From Shewanella indica (GTDB lineage Bacteria > Pseudomonadota > Gammaproteobacteria > Enterobacterales > Shewanellaceae): 64,000 bases of DNA. The position numbers and the translations under genes are program-made. The DNA lies in assembly GCF_002836975.1 (NCBI RefSeq), contig NZ_NIJK01000040.1:1-64000 (forward strand), given 5' to 3'. Shown here piece after piece: positions 43,260 through 53,232 of the stretch; position 1 is the stretch's first letter, and the number at the start of each line of letters is the position of its first letter. Below the pieces are notes generated by a model, which worked only from the letters and a program-made list of their open reading frames with translations, made no database searches and was not told where the DNA came from.

Positions 43260-45893
43260 ATGAAAACATCTACCTTTAAGAAAACTGCCCTCGCTGCAAA
43301 TATCGCTATCCTTCTTGGGGGAGCGGTATCTGTTGGCGCGCTGGCTGCCGAGGCAGCAGATAACAACAGCAACGAAACTGCCAATATTGAAAAAATTGAA
43401 GTCCGCGGCATGCGTGCCTCGATGAAGGCTTCGGTGAATACCAAGCGTTTTTCTGATGCCGTAGTCGATGCGGTAACTTCAGAAGATATTGGTAAATTCC
43501 CCGACAGTGATGTGGGTGAGTCTCTGGGACGTATTCCAGGGGTCGCCGTTAACCGCCAGTTCGGTCAGGGGCAACAGGTTTCTATCCGCGGCGCCTCGGC
43601 GCAGCTGACCAGTACCCAGCTCAATGGTCACTCTGTGGCTTCTACCGGTTGGTTCGATCAGCAGGCCATCGACCGCAGTTTCAATTACACCTTGCTGCCA
43701 CCCGAGATGGTGGGCTCGATTGAAGTCTACAAATCGTCCCAGGCCGATATTGCCGAAGGGGGCATAGGCGGCACTGTTATCATCAACACCCGCAAACCGC
43801 TGGATTTGGATGCCAACTCGGTGTTCCTGAGTGCCAAAGGGGATTATGGTAGCGTCTCGGAAGAGATAGATCCTGAAGCCTCCGGCCTCTACAGCTGGAA
43901 AAATGAAGATGAGAACTTCGGTGTGTTGCTGGCAGGTTCCTGGAGCCAGACGGACTATCAGCGTAATGGTATCGAAACCCTGCTTGGCTGGGGGGAGATA
44001 GTGCCAACCACTTTCCAACAGGATCGTGAGCGCACCGCAATCAACCTGGTGTTGCAGTATCGTCCTACCGACAGACTGGAACTGGGGCTCAACTACATGA
44101 ATCTGGAGTTGGACGCCAACAACGCCAACACCTCCATCTTCCTGTTCCCCACACAACGAGGCGAATACACCTGTGAACAGGTCAATGCCGCCGGTGTTTG
44201 TACCAAGATAAACCACAGCGATCAAGGCGGTTTTGCCTGGGCACAAACCTGGGCCCGTAAGGCGAGCATGAGCTCGGATACAGTGGATTTCAATTTCAAC
44301 TATGAAGCGGATAATTTCACAATTGAAGGTCGCATTGGTCGCACCGAAGCCGAAGGTGGTACCGACTTGACTGCCAACTATGGTAACTCAATCGGTGTCC
44401 CGGCTGACTTTGCCGGTATTTATGATGCCACCGGCGATAAGATCAATATCGATATCGCCAACAAGTATTTTGAGGCCGGTGACTTTAACGACCCATTGGC
44501 CACTGCCGGCTGGGCGCTGAAGAAGCAGCCCAACACGGATGAAGAAACCTTCGCTCAGTTGGACTTCAACTTCCCGGTTGCCTGGGGCGCTATCAGTGCC
44601 ATCAAGACAGGTGTGAGTTATGCCGATCATGAAGTCACCCAGATGACAGATAAGGCGATAGTCAATGATGCCAAGGTTCTGACCAAAGATGCTTCTGCCT
44701 ACTACAATGGCACCATGTCATCCGGCGCCGGTTTCACTCTGCCTGAACCGATATTTGATGCCATGATTGCCGATGCCTATGCCGCCATCGATGGCTTTAC
44801 TATCGACAAATCCGGTTATGGCACCATCCAGGAGGAGAACCTGGCCCTGTACGCCATGGCTACTTTTGCCGGGGAAGGATTCCGCGGTAACTTCGGTTTC
44901 CGTTATATCTCGACCGATATTGAGTCCGACTATTATGCGCTCAACAAACAGGGGCAGTTTGCCGATGACCTGAGCACAGACAAGTCCAGCTATAACGACG
45001 TATTGCCGAGCGTTAACATCGCCTTCGACTTGAGCGAGGATGTGATACTGCGCGCCTCTGCCGCTCAGGTGATCTCTCGCCCCAACTACGCCGAACTGTT
45101 TGCTACCTCGACCCTGCCGGGTTACAACGATGGCACACCTTATAATGAAAAACTGGTGCGTGGCAGTGTGGCGCTGGATCCATTCAAGGCGACTCAGGCC
45201 GACTTGAGTCTGGAGTGGTATTTCAGTGATTCGGGCCTGTTTGCCGCCACTTACTTTATCAAGGATGTCAGCTCCTTTATCACCACCAAACAGAAGCTGA
45301 ATCAGCAGATAGGTATTGAAGATCCCAACCTGGTAACCGAAGGTAAAAGTTCTTGTGGCGTAGGTATCTATGACTGCTGGACTGTAAGTGAGAAGTACAA
45401 TGCCGACGGCGGCAGCATAGATGGTATCGAGCTGCAGCTGCAGGACTCCTTCGACAACGGTTTGGGTTACTCGGTGAACTATACCTTTGCCGATGCATCC
45501 TCTCCGGCAGAAAACTATCCTGACCGTGTGGGCGTGTTCTCTGACTCATCCAAGCATACGGTCAACCTGGTAGGTTACTATGAGATGGACGACTTCAGCG
45601 CTCGTCTGGCCTATAACTGGCGCTCTGAGTATATGATGCGCGAGCTGCCTGGCTTCTATGGTAACCGTCAGCACGAGTCTTACGGGACCTTGGACCTCAG
45701 TGCCAGCTACTCGGTAACCGACTATTTGGATATCACTTTTGAAGCGGTCAACATCACCGAAGAAGACAGCATACAGACGGGTGTTTCCCCAATTAGTGCA
45801 GAGGATGTGATCAGCGAATTCAAGGCCGATTACCCAGTGTGGAGCTTTGAAGGCGAAGCCAGATATAAAGTAGGCGTAGCCCTGCGCTTCTAA
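43260..45893 (+). CDS. TonB-dependent receptor, carbohydrate type (TIGR01782-like)
   Basis: An 877-residue outer-membrane receptor of the 'Xanthomonas/Caulobacter' class used for oligosaccharide uptake. The signal peptide (ALAANIAILLGGAVSVGALAA) is followed by the TonB-box-like segment IEKIEVRGMRASMKASVNTKR, the plug (DVGESLGRIPGVAVNRQFGQGQ, VSIRGASAQLTSTQLNG) and a large barrel ending with F (KVGVALRF). The plug ends in IEVYKSSQADIAEGGIGGTVIINTRKPLD. Divergence from a LacI regulator and an operator-like palindrome point to sugar-induced expression. The ligand (for example a chito- or malto-oligosaccharide) is unknown. Confidence 0.88.
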   Translation: MKTSTFKKTALAANIAILLGGAVSVGALAAEAADNNSNETANIEKIEVRGMRASMKASVNTKRFSDAVVDAVTSEDIGKFPDSDVGESLGRIPGVAVNRQFGQGQQVSIRGASAQLTSTQLNGHSVASTGWFDQQAIDRSFNYTLLPPEMVGSIEVYKSSQADIAEGGIGGTVIINTRKPLDLDANSVFLSAKGDYGSVSEEIDPEASGLYSWKNEDENFGVLLAGSWSQTDYQRNGIETLLGWGEIVPTTFQQDRERTAINLVLQYRPTDRLELGLNYMNLELDANNANTSIFLFPTQRGEYTCEQVNAAGVCTKINHSDQGGFAWAQTWARKASMSSDTVDFNFNYEADNFTIEGRIGRTEAEGGTDLTANYGNSIGVPADFAGIYDATGDKINIDIANKYFEAGDFNDPLATAGWALKKQPNTDEETFAQLDFNFPVAWGAISAIKTGVSYADHEVTQMTDKAIVNDAKVLTKDASAYYNGTMSSGAGFTLPEPIFDAMIADAYAAIDGFTIDKSGYGTIQEENLALYAMATFAGEGFRGNFGFRYISTDIESDYYALNKQGQFADDLSTDKSSYNDVLPSVNIAFDLSEDVILRASAAQVISRPNYAELFATSTLPGYNDGTPYNEKLVRGSVALDPFKATQADLSLEWYFSDSGLFAATYFIKDVSSFITTKQKLNQQIGIEDPNLVTEGKSSCGVGIYDCWTVSEKYNADGGSIDGIELQLQDSFDNGLGYSVNYTFADASSPAENYPDRVGVFSDSSKHTVNLVGYYEMDDFSARLAYNWRSEYMMRELPGFYGNRQHESYGTLDLSASYSVTDYLDITFEAVNITEEDSIQTGVSPISAEDVISEFKADYPVWSFEGEARYKVGVALRF

Positions 45894-45917
45894 GTACAGC
45901 TCTTTATCTTCAATACC

Positions 45918-45942
45918 AAAGCCGACCTTAGGGTCGGCTTTT
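45918..45942 (+). terminator. Intrinsic terminator of the TonB receptor gene
   Basis: AAAGCCGACC (45918-45927) pairs perfectly with GGTCGGCTTT (45932-45941) around TTAG, followed by more T. It lies 25 bases after the stop codon. Confidence 0.9.
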
Positions 45943-46297
45943 TACTCTTTATTGTTCAAGGTTTTCATCCTGCCATTTTGCGGCGTCAGGATGAGCTATC
46001 TCTGATGACAGAGGAGTGACTGATTTGGTTAATGATAGTGACGATGGATTATGGTTTCAGAGTTAAAGCAGACAAAGTTACTTGGATAGCTTTGTGCAAG
46101 TTGTTCAATGATGGGGAGTCATTGTCACCTAGGAGGTGTTGCGTTAATCTCAAACCATTAATTGGCCTTAATTGTCTTTGATAATTGGTGGCTCAAACAT
46201 AAGTAAGCATTTGCCATGAGCACTGTGGCACATTACCCAGGCACTCGAGGTCCCTGCTCGGCGGGAGGAGAATAATAACAAAACCAAGGAGAGCATT
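45943..46297. other. Intergenic region, 355 bp, no gene seen
   Basis: Between the receptor terminator and the Mpo1-like gene I see no convincing ORF or strong structure. A GC-rich GTCCCTGCTCGGCGGGAGG patch lies near 46251-46269. Confidence 0.4.
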
Positions 46298-46837
46298 ATG
46301 AAGTCGGCTGTTGAACAGTTGTCCACTTACAAGAGTGTGCATCTTAACCCCACCAATATCAAAAGCCATTTTATTGGTATCCCTTTGATTATCTGGTCAG
46401 TATTTTTAATGCTGTCACTGTGGCGTCTGCCTTTTGCTGACGGTACGTTCAGTATAGCCATGCTACTGGCTGTCCTGGTCATGGCCTATTACATCAAGTT
46501 GCATTGGCGTTTGGCGCTGGGACTGGCGCTGTTTATTCTGCCGGTTATTCTGACAACCGAATGGCTCTATACTCAAGGCTATGCCAGTATCTGGTTGGGC
46601 ATAACAGTTTTTGTTATAGGTTGGATATTCCAGTTTATAGGTCACAAGTATGAAAAGGCCAAACCTGCTTTTATTGATGATCTCAACCAACTGCTTATTG
46701 GCCCGTTTTTCCTGATGGCCGAAGTGTTTTTTATGCTGGGACTGGAAGATGAGTTGGATCGCACTATTACCGCGATCGCTCGGGACAAACGTCGGGCACT
46801 GGAAGCGGCCAAAAGGGCAGCCAAAACTGCCCAATGA
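46298..46837 (+). CDS. Mpo1-like (DUF962) membrane protein
   Basis: A 179-residue protein with about four transmembrane helices and the DUF962/YGL010w pattern: LSTYKSVHLNPTNIKSHFIGIPLI at the N-terminus and WIFQFIGHKYEKAKPAFIDDLNQLLIGPFFLMAEV in the second half. The conserved histidines (VH, SHF, GHKYE) match those of yeast Mpo1, a dioxygenase acting on 2-hydroxy fatty acids, so a lipid-oxidising role is possible. The C-terminus is a basic Ala/Lys/Arg tail. AAGGAGAG precedes the ATG. Its convergent neighbour is corB/yfjD. Confidence 0.82.
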   Translation: MKSAVEQLSTYKSVHLNPTNIKSHFIGIPLIIWSVFLMLSLWRLPFADGTFSIAMLLAVLVMAYYIKLHWRLALGLALFILPVILTTEWLYTQGYASIWLGITVFVIGWIFQFIGHKYEKAKPAFIDDLNQLLIGPFFLMAEVFFMLGLEDELDRTITAIARDKRRALEAAKRAAKTAQ

Positions 46838-46860
46838 CTCAGTTCAAAGCAAGTTGAGTT

Positions 46861-48129
46861 TCAGGATGGACGATAAAATTGCGGCATGATCCGTACCGTT
46901 TTGATCATGTTGTCGGCCACTTCTACCACTTCCATAGGGTAACCTGCGAGTCTCAGGCTAGTGTTGGCCTGGGGGATCTCTTCCAGATATTCCAGGATCA
47001 AACCATTGAGGGTCTTGGGGCCGTCGGTTGGGAAGTCCCACTCCATCTCTTTGTTGAGGTCGCGGATGTTGATGGTGGCATCGATCAGGAAGCTGCCATC
47101 CTGCTGCGGGGTAATATCTTCGCTGGGAGTGGTGATCATGGAAGTGGTAAAGTCGCCGACGATTTCTTCAAGAATATCTTCCAGCGTCACCAATCCTTGA
47201 ATATCCCCGTATTCATCTACCACCAGGCCGATGCGTTCCTTGTTGTGCTGGAAGTTGGCCAATTGCACGTTGAGCGGCGTGCCTTCGGGAATAAAGTACA
47301 GCTCTTTTACAGCCCTAAGCAGGGAAGATTTACTGAACTGTTCCTTGGATTGCAGTCTTAACGCATCACGCAGATGCACAAAACCTACGGCATCATCTAT
47401 GTTGTCACGATACAGGAGTACCCGGGTATGCGGGCTCTGAATAACCTGTTTGTTGATGCTTTTGAAGTCATCATTGACATTGATGGCGTAGAGTTCAGAG
47501 CGGGGCACCATGATGTCTTCCACAGTGACCTTCTCCAGATCCAGAATTGACAACAACATTTCCTGGTGGCGTCTGGGGATAAGGGCTCCTGCTTCATGAA
47601 CAACAGTGCGGAGTTCCTCCTGGCTCAGGGCATCATCGGCACGTATGGTGCGGATCCCCATTAGTCTGAGTATGAAAGACGTGATGATGTTGACGCTTTT
47701 GACCAGAGGCAAAAACAGCCATAACAACCACTTGAGTATCAGGCTTGATGGGAAGGCGATGCGTTCTGGATGCAGTGCAGCCACAGTCTTGGGCGTCACT
47801 TCGGCAAACACTAATACCACGAGTGTCAGTACCCCGGTGGCGATGGCTAATCCCAAGTCGCCCCAGAGTCGGATACCCAGAATCGTGGCGATTGAGGAGG
47901 CGAGAATATTAACCAGGTTATTGCCTATGAGGATCAGGCCTATGAGTTTGTCGGGACGGTCGAGTAGTTTGATGGCGCGTTTGGCACCTTTGTGGCCATT
48001 ATTGGCCAGATGACGCAACCGGTAGCGGTTTAGGGTCATCATGGCGGTTTCCGAACCGGAAAAATACGCCGAAATCAGGATTAACAGCAGGAGAATTATC
48101 AGGAGTATGCCGGTCGATATATCGTCCAA
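46861..48129 (-). CDS. yfjD: CNNM-domain/CBS transporter-like protein (YfjD/CorB)
   Basis: A 422-residue inner-membrane protein. Order: DUF21/CNNM membrane domain with about four helices (ISAYFSGSETAMMTLNRYRLRHLA ... LVFAEVTPKTVAALHPE), a CBS pair (about 200-330: DIMVPRSELYAI, VDEYGDIQGLVTLEDILEEIVG) and a C-terminal CorC/HlyC domain. Relatives (CorB/CorC, CNNM) function in magnesium homeostasis. It lies next to ypjD and divergent from ffh, the same arrangement as in enterobacteria. Confidence 0.88.
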   Translation of the reverse strand: MDDISTGILLIILLLLILISAYFSGSETAMMTLNRYRLRHLANNGHKGAKRAIKLLDRPDKLIGLILIGNNLVNILASSIATILGIRLWGDLGLAIATGVLTLVVLVFAEVTPKTVAALHPERIAFPSSLILKWLLWLFLPLVKSVNIITSFILRLMGIRTIRADDALSQEELRTVVHEAGALIPRRHQEMLLSILDLEKVTVEDIMVPRSELYAINVNDDFKSINKQVIQSPHTRVLLYRDNIDDAVGFVHLRDALRLQSKEQFSKSSLLRAVKELYFIPEGTPLNVQLANFQHNKERIGLVVDEYGDIQGLVTLEDILEEIVGDFTTSMITTPSEDITPQQDGSFLIDATINIRDLNKEMEWDFPTDGPKTLNGLILEYLEEIPQANTSLRLAGYPMEVVEVADNMIKTVRIMPQFYRPS

Positions 48130-48228
48130 AAAGGGGCCCCGTCAGGAATAGCGAAAGTTAGTAAATACTGGCAATTGGATGGAGTGTCAAGTCAGGCAAA
48201 GGTCTAGCCCTGCCTGACTTAATTCAGA

Positions 48229-49017
48229 TTAGCTCAGGATAAGTTCTTTGACGATGCGGGCGCCAAAGTAAGCCAGAGAGAGCAGGCTGGCACCGGTCAG
48301 ACTGTAGATCACTGCCGTGCGGATACGGCAACCCACGGTATATTGCTGCCACAGCATAGCGATATAGACGAACCAGGCCAGAATGGAAAGTACCGCCTTG
48401 TGACCCTTGCCATCGGCAAACATATCATCAAGGAAAATAAAGCCGGTGGCCAGCGACAGACTCAGCAGAATCACCCCTATGATGATCAGATGATACAGCT
48501 GCTTCTCTACCGTCATCAGTGGCGGAAGCGCGGGGTTCAAAATCAGTTGCTTTTTCTTTAGCTTATTTTGGATTACAGCCAGTTGTATGGCGTAAAGCGC
48601 TGCTATCATCAAGGCACTGTAGGCCATCAGTGACAATACCACGTGGACCAATACTTCAGGGTGCACTTCAAAATGAGTGATGTACTTAGGTGGCAAAAGC
48701 CATAACAGGGATACGGATATCACGGAGCAGGCGTACACCACAGGTACCAGCACAATGACCTTGATACGTGAAAGTACCAAGGTAAAGGCCAGGGCGATAA
48801 TCCAGTTCACCATGGATATTACATTGGTCAGACTGAAATTCTGGCCATCGACAGTAAAGATTGCCTGGTACAAGGCTGCAGCGTGCAGTATCACACCCAA
48901 AGCGGCAAAACCGGCAACGGTGCGGCGGTTGGGCCCCTCGGCGTGAAACAAGCGGCTTGTCACTAATATCAGCGCTATGCTGTAGAAAAACATCGCGGCA
49001 GCAGAGAGAATGACCAT
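48229..49017 (-). CDS. ypjD: YpjD/CcsA-type cytochrome c assembly-like membrane protein
   Basis: A 262-residue protein with about eight transmembrane helices and the cytochrome-c-assembly (CcsA/CcmC) fold pattern: VILHAAALYQAI, HPEVLVHVVLSLMAYSALMIAALYAIQL (conserved His), and WFVYIAMLWQQYTVGCRIRTAV (normally W-x-x-Y-x-x-x-L). In E. coli ypjD lies upstream of ffh with unknown function. It has no ccm partner here. It is divergent from ffh. Confidence 0.85.
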   Translation of the reverse strand: MVILSAAAMFFYSIALILVTSRLFHAEGPNRRTVAGFAALGVILHAAALYQAIFTVDGQNFSLTNVISMVNWIIALAFTLVLSRIKVIVLVPVVYACSVISVSLLWLLPPKYITHFEVHPEVLVHVVLSLMAYSALMIAALYAIQLAVIQNKLKKKQLILNPALPPLMTVEKQLYHLIIIGVILLSLSLATGFIFLDDMFADGKGHKAVLSILAWFVYIAMLWQQYTVGCRIRTAVIYSLTGASLLSLAYFGARIVKELILS

Positions 49018-49313
49018 CTGGGATTAACCTATCCTTATGTGTAATTGGCCTCTGTGGGCAGCTTTAGAAAACTTGCAGGTATTAGAATAACATGAGCCAC
49101 CGGTAATTGGGCAGTGACCCAGACGACAAAATTACTCAGTGCCCAGTAGATTAGTGCGTAATAAAGGGTAATTGGTTCCCGTCAAAAACATTCATTTGTA
49201 CCTTGATAAGCGTCTATTTAACCCCATGTTGAGAACAGGGCTGCATTAATACTCCGGCTATAGTTATAATATGCCCCATCATTTTACATTCATAAACGGT
49301 ATAGAACTGGACG

Positions 49314-50687
49314 ATGTTTGAGAATCTCACCGACAGATTGTCCCGCACCCTGAAAAATATCAGTGGTCGGGGTCGCTTGACTGAAGAGAACGTGAAGGAC
49401 ACCCTGCGCGAAGTTCGTATGGCACTGCTGGAGGCCGATGTGGCTCTGCCTGTGGTGCGGGAATTTGTCAGCAGCGTCAAAGAACGTGCCGTTGGCCAGG
49501 AAGTGGCTAAGAGCCTGACCCCTGGGCAGGTATTTGTCAAAATCGTTCAGAGTGAACTGGAAAAAGCCATGGGGGAGGCCAACGAGGCTCTCAATCTGGC
49601 CGCTCAGCCACCTGCTGTATTGATGATGGCAGGACTGCAGGGCGCGGGTAAAACCACCAGTGTTGCCAAGCTGGGTAAGTTCCTGCGAACCAGACAGAAG
49701 AAGTCTGTGCTTGTGGTCAGTGCCGACGTATACCGTCCGGCGGCGATCAAGCAGCTGGAAACCCTGGCCAATGAAGTCGAAGTCGAATTTTTCCCATCGG
49801 ACGTCAGCCAAAAGCCGGTGGATATCGCCAATGCCGCCATCGCTTACGCCAAGCGTAAGTTTATTGATGTAGTCATTCTGGATACCGCCGGTCGCCTGCA
49901 TGTGGACGAGGCGATGATGGATGAAATCAAGGCGTTGCACGCCGCGGTCAAGCCGGTTGAAACCCTGTTTGTGGTTGACGCCATGACAGGTCAGGATGCG
50001 GCCAATACTGCCAAGGCCTTTAATGAAGCGCTGCCGCTGACCGGGGTGATCCTCACCAAGGTGGATGGTGATGCCAGAGGCGGTGCCGCCCTGTCCATTC
50101 GTCACATCACAGGTAAACCGATTAAGTTCCTGGGTGTGGGTGAAAAAACTGATGCGCTCGAGCCTTTCCATCCAGACCGGGTAGCTTCCCGTATTCTGGG
50201 AATGGGTGACGTGTTGTCGCTCATCGAAGAAGTTGAGCGCGGTGTCGATAAGGAAAAAGCCCTTAAGCTGGCTTCTAAAGTGAAGTCAGGCGGCAGTTTT
50301 GACCTGGAAGACTTCCGTGAGCAGCTGCAGCAGATGAAGAATATGGGCGGCATGATGGGGATGCTGGAAAAACTACCCGGCGTTGGTCAACTGCCTCCCG
50401 ATGCTTTGGCGCAGGTGCAAAACGGTAAGCTCACAGGTCAAATGGAAGCTATTATTAACTCCATGACGCCAAATGAACGTAAGCGTCCGGATATGATCAA
50501 AGGCTCACGAAAACGCCGCATAGCTGCCGGTTCAGGCACTCAAATTCAAGATGTAAACCGCTTGCTGAAGCAGTTTACCCAGATGCAGAAAATGATGAAG
50601 AAAATGTCTGCCAAAGGCGGCATGCATAAGATGATGCGCGGCCTGGGAGGCATGCTGCCTCCGGGAATGAAGTTCCCTGGTCGCTGA
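49314..50687 (+). CDS. ffh: Signal recognition particle protein Ffh
   Basis: A 457-residue GTPase of the SRP that binds signal sequences of nascent inner-membrane proteins together with 4.5S RNA. N domain (residues 1-90), G domain with GLQGAGKTTSVAKLG, DTAGRLHVDEAMMDEI and TKVDGDARGGAALS, then the methionine-rich M domain (MKNMGGMMGMLEKLPG, QMQKMMKKMSAKGGMHKMMRGLGGMLPPGMKF). Length matches E. coli Ffh (453). A TATAAT lies at 49265-49270. rpsP follows with its own promoter. Confidence 0.97.
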   Translation: MFENLTDRLSRTLKNISGRGRLTEENVKDTLREVRMALLEADVALPVVREFVSSVKERAVGQEVAKSLTPGQVFVKIVQSELEKAMGEANEALNLAAQPPAVLMMAGLQGAGKTTSVAKLGKFLRTRQKKSVLVVSADVYRPAAIKQLETLANEVEVEFFPSDVSQKPVDIANAAIAYAKRKFIDVVILDTAGRLHVDEAMMDEIKALHAAVKPVETLFVVDAMTGQDAANTAKAFNEALPLTGVILTKVDGDARGGAALSIRHITGKPIKFLGVGEKTDALEPFHPDRVASRILGMGDVLSLIEEVERGVDKEKALKLASKVKSGGSFDLEDFREQLQQMKNMGGMMGMLEKLPGVGQLPPDALAQVQNGKLTGQMEAIINSMTPNERKRPDMIKGSRKRRIAAGSGTQIQDVNRLLKQFTQMQKMMKKMSAKGGMHKMMRGLGGMLPPGMKFPGR

Positions 50688-50784
50688 TACAGAATAACCT
50701 TACCAGGAAGCTGAAAACCTTCCTTAGCTATTGTCCCGCTTGGGATAAGCTGTGAATGGGCGTTGTAAAATTAGCCGGGATCGG

Positions 50785-50812
50785 TTGCAATCGCCCGAAA
50801 GTCAGGTAAAAT
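50785..50812 (+). promoter_or_regulatory. Promoter of the rpsP-rimM-trmD-rplS operon
   Basis: TTGCAA (50785-50790) and TAAAAT (50807-50812) are separated by 16 bp, a good sigma-70 promoter about 85 bp upstream of rpsP. Its leader contains GC-rich CGCGAACACGGGGTTCC. Confidence 0.7.
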
Positions 50813-50902
50813 CTTCCGGCTTTCTATCTGGGACTCTTCGCGAACACGGGGTTCCAGTTTTTATTTTTGCTGAAAAGCAAATCATTAGAGGATAAAGAAC
50901 GC

Positions 50903-51154
50903 ATGGTTACCATTCGTTTAGCTCGTGGTGGCGCTAAAAAGCGTCCATTTTACAACATCGTTGTTGCTGATAGCCGCAATGCCCGTGACGGTCGTTTCAT
51001 TGAGCGTGTAGGTTTCTTCAACCCTCTGGCCAAAGGTCAGGAAGAAACTCTGCGCCTGGATCTGGACCGTGTTGAGCACTGGGTTTCAAACGGTGCTGCA
51101 ACTACAGAACGCGTAGCAAAACTGATCAAAGACGCTCGTAAAGCAGCTGCTTAA
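50903..51154 (+). CDS. rpsP: 30S ribosomal protein S16
   Basis: An 83-residue protein, full length for bS16 (82 in E. coli). It starts [25 protein letters not shown], the family hallmark, with the conserved [14 protein letters not shown]. The ATG at 50903 is chosen over an in-frame upstream ATG at 50867 because bS16 always begins MVTIR and AGAGGA precedes it. First gene of the S16-RimM-TrmD-L19 operon. Confidence 0.97.
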   Translation: MVTIRLARGGAKKRPFYNIVVADSRNARDGRFIERVGFFNPLAKGQEETLRLDLDRVEHWVSNGAATTERVAKLIKDARKAAA

Positions 51155-51175
51155 TAGCGTTTAAGGTATAGATTG

Positions 51176-51706
51176 ATGAGCAGTAACCCACAGCCAATCG
51201 TGTTGGGCAAACTTGGTTCCAGCTATGGCGTTAAAGGTTGGCTGAAAATCACCGCCTATACCGATTCTGTTGAAGGTATTTTTGACTATTCACCTTGGCT
51301 CATTAAAGAGCAGGGCGAATGGCGTGAAGTGAAGGTCACCCAGTGGCGCTATCAGGGCAAGGCGGTTGTTGCCGCACTTGAAGGGGTAGAGACACGGGAG
51401 CGGGCGCAGATGCTCACTAACTGTGAGATCGGCATACTGCCTGAGCAGATGAAAGACCTGCCGGAAGATGAATTCTACTGGCGCGATCTTATCGGCTGCG
51501 AAGTGATCAACACCAAGGGCTACAACATGGGCAAGGTCGATCAGATCGTGGAAACAGGATCCAACGACGTCTTGCTGGTGAAGGCTAACGCCAAAGATAG
51601 CTTTGGCAAAGCGGAACGTATGATCCCCTTTGTCACCGAACAGTTCATCAAAGAGGTGAACGTTTCGGCAAAACAGATTTTAGTGGATTGGGATCCGGAC
51701 TTCTGA
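51176..51706 (+). CDS. rimM: Ribosome maturation factor RimM
   Basis: A 176-residue 30S maturation factor that acts with S19 on the 3' head domain. Two beta-barrels: the N-terminal RimM domain ([19 protein letters not shown] at the start) and a PRC-barrel ([34 protein letters not shown]). It starts 21 bp after rpsP and ends 16 bp before trmD, within one operon. The ATG at 51176 is preferred over the adjoining TTG. Confidence 0.95.
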   Translation: MSSNPQPIVLGKLGSSYGVKGWLKITAYTDSVEGIFDYSPWLIKEQGEWREVKVTQWRYQGKAVVAALEGVETRERAQMLTNCEIGILPEQMKDLPEDEFYWRDLIGCEVINTKGYNMGKVDQIVETGSNDVLLVKANAKDSFGKAERMIPFVTEQFIKEVNVSAKQILVDWDPDF

Positions 51707-51722
51707 GTCGAGGAAACAGCTT

Positions 51723-52466
51723 ATGTGGTTAGGGGTCATCACCCTGTTCCCGGAGATGTTTCGAGCAGTAACAGACTTTGGCGTGACGGGTCGGGCCGTG
51801 AAGAATGGCCTGCTGGAAGTACAGATGTGGAATCCCAGGGATTTCACCCATGATAGACACAACACTGTGGACGACAGACCTTATGGTGGTGGTCCCGGAA
51901 TGTTGATGATGGTTCAGCCCCTTCGCGATGCCATTCATGCAGCCAAGGCTGCGGCAGGTGAGGGAGCCAAGGTGATATATCTGTCACCTCAGGGACGCAA
52001 GCTGACTCAGCAAGGCGTGTCTGAGTTGGCACTATCATCCAAGCTGATCCTGGTGTGCGGTCGCTACGAAGGTATCGATGAGCGCATCATTCAGACGGAA
52101 GTGGATGAGGAGTGGTCGGTTGGTGATTACGTGCTCTCGGGCGGTGAATTGCCGGCAATGACCCTGATAGATTCGGTTTCGAGACTGGTTCCCGGCGTGC
52201 TGGGCAAACAGGCCTCGGCAGAGCAGGATTCCTTCTCTGACGGATTATTGGATTGTCCTCACTATACCCGGCCTGAATGTCTTGATGGACTGGATGTTCC
52301 GGCGGTGTTGCTCAGCGGCAACCACGAACAAATTAGACGCTGGCGTCTACAGCAGAGTTTGATAAGAACACTGCAGCGACGGCCAGAATTATTTGAAAAT
52401 CTAGCTCTGACTGACGAACAGACGACTCTATTAGCGCAGTTCGTTGACGCAATGGACTCAGCCTAG
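51723..52466 (+). CDS. trmD: tRNA (guanine-N1-)-methyltransferase TrmD
   Basis: A 247-residue SPOUT methyltransferase modifying G37 of tRNAs, preventing +1 frameshifts. Motifs of the trefoil-knot active site are intact: [41 protein letters not shown] and [14 protein letters not shown]. The starting [13 protein letters not shown] is standard for TrmD. It lies between rimM and rplS as in E. coli. Confidence 0.97.
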   Translation: MWLGVITLFPEMFRAVTDFGVTGRAVKNGLLEVQMWNPRDFTHDRHNTVDDRPYGGGPGMLMMVQPLRDAIHAAKAAAGEGAKVIYLSPQGRKLTQQGVSELALSSKLILVCGRYEGIDERIIQTEVDEEWSVGDYVLSGGELPAMTLIDSVSRLVPGVLGKQASAEQDSFSDGLLDCPHYTRPECLDGLDVPAVLLSGNHEQIRRWRLQQSLIRTLQRRPELFENLALTDEQTTLLAQFVDAMDSA

Positions 52467-52500
52467 TCGCAGCTCAGTTAATTCTAGAACGGAGTAAGTT

Positions 52501-52854
52501 ATGAACAACATCATTAAAATGCTCAACGATGAGCAAATGAAAAAAGACGTACCTGATTTCGGTGCCGGTGATACCGTAGTCGTTCAGGTTCGTGTTAAAG
52601 AAGGTGACAAAGAGCGTCTGCAGGCCTTTGAAGGCGTGGTTATCGCTAAGCGTAACCGCGGTCTGCACTCTGCATTTACCGTACGTAAGATCTCTAATGG
52701 TGAAGGTGTTGAGCGTGCTTTCCAAACGCACAGCCCAATGATTTCCAGCATCGAAGTTAAGCGTCGTGGTCGCGTTCGTCGTGCCAAGCTGTACTATCTG
52801 CGTGAGCGTTCAGGTAAGTCTGCACGTATCCGTGAGAAGCTGGCTACTAAATAA
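52501..52854 (+). CDS. rplS: 50S ribosomal protein L19
   Basis: A 117-residue protein of usual length, with [20 protein letters not shown] at the N-terminus and the conserved [22 protein letters not shown] near the end. Last gene of the operon; GGAG lies 12 nt upstream of the ATG. A terminator follows 35 bp after the stop. Confidence 0.97.
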   Translation: MNNIIKMLNDEQMKKDVPDFGAGDTVVVQVRVKEGDKERLQAFEGVVIAKRNRGLHSAFTVRKISNGEGVERAFQTHSPMISSIEVKRRGRVRRAKLYYLRERSGKSARIREKLATK

Positions 52855-52888
52855 GCCGCTATATAAAGACGCAAGTGTTCGCACAGAG

Positions 52889-52912
52889 ACCCGCCTATAT
52901 GGCGGGTTTTTG
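52889..52912 (+). terminator. Terminator of the rpsP-rplS operon
   Basis: ACCCGCC (52889-52895) pairs with GGCGGGT (52901-52907) around TATAT, followed by TTTTTGTTTT. Confidence 0.9.
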
Positions 52913-53214
52913 TTTTCAGCCGTAAATCACCTCCATAGCAGAAGGTGGACATTCAGCTATGCCAGACGAAGGTTTCTATTAGAAATTTCCCCCCGCAGTA
53001 ATCACTGCTCAGCTTTCATCTTGGAAATGTAAACCCTAAATATCGCATATGGGCATAAGCTCCTGGCAAGAGGCTTTTATAGAAAAGTGTTAATGTATTT
53101 TAGGGTGACACTATTATCTTCTATTGAGATTATTGATGTTTGGGTGATTCTGTTGCAGGTTTATAGGCGATATATTTTTCACTACACATCGTTTTCCATT
53201 AAAGCTGGGGTTGG

Positions 53215-53232
53215 TGTGCGAGATATCTCACA
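53215..53232. promoter_or_regulatory. Candidate UvrY/GacA binding site upstream of csrB
   Basis: TGTGCGAGATATCTCACA is an 18-bp palindrome with one mismatched pair. It matches the general form of the GacA/UvrY box (TGTnAGnnnnnnCTnACA). It lies about 190 bp upstream of the inferred csrB transcription start, comparable to the distal UvrY sites of enterobacterial csrB genes. Confidence 0.6.
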
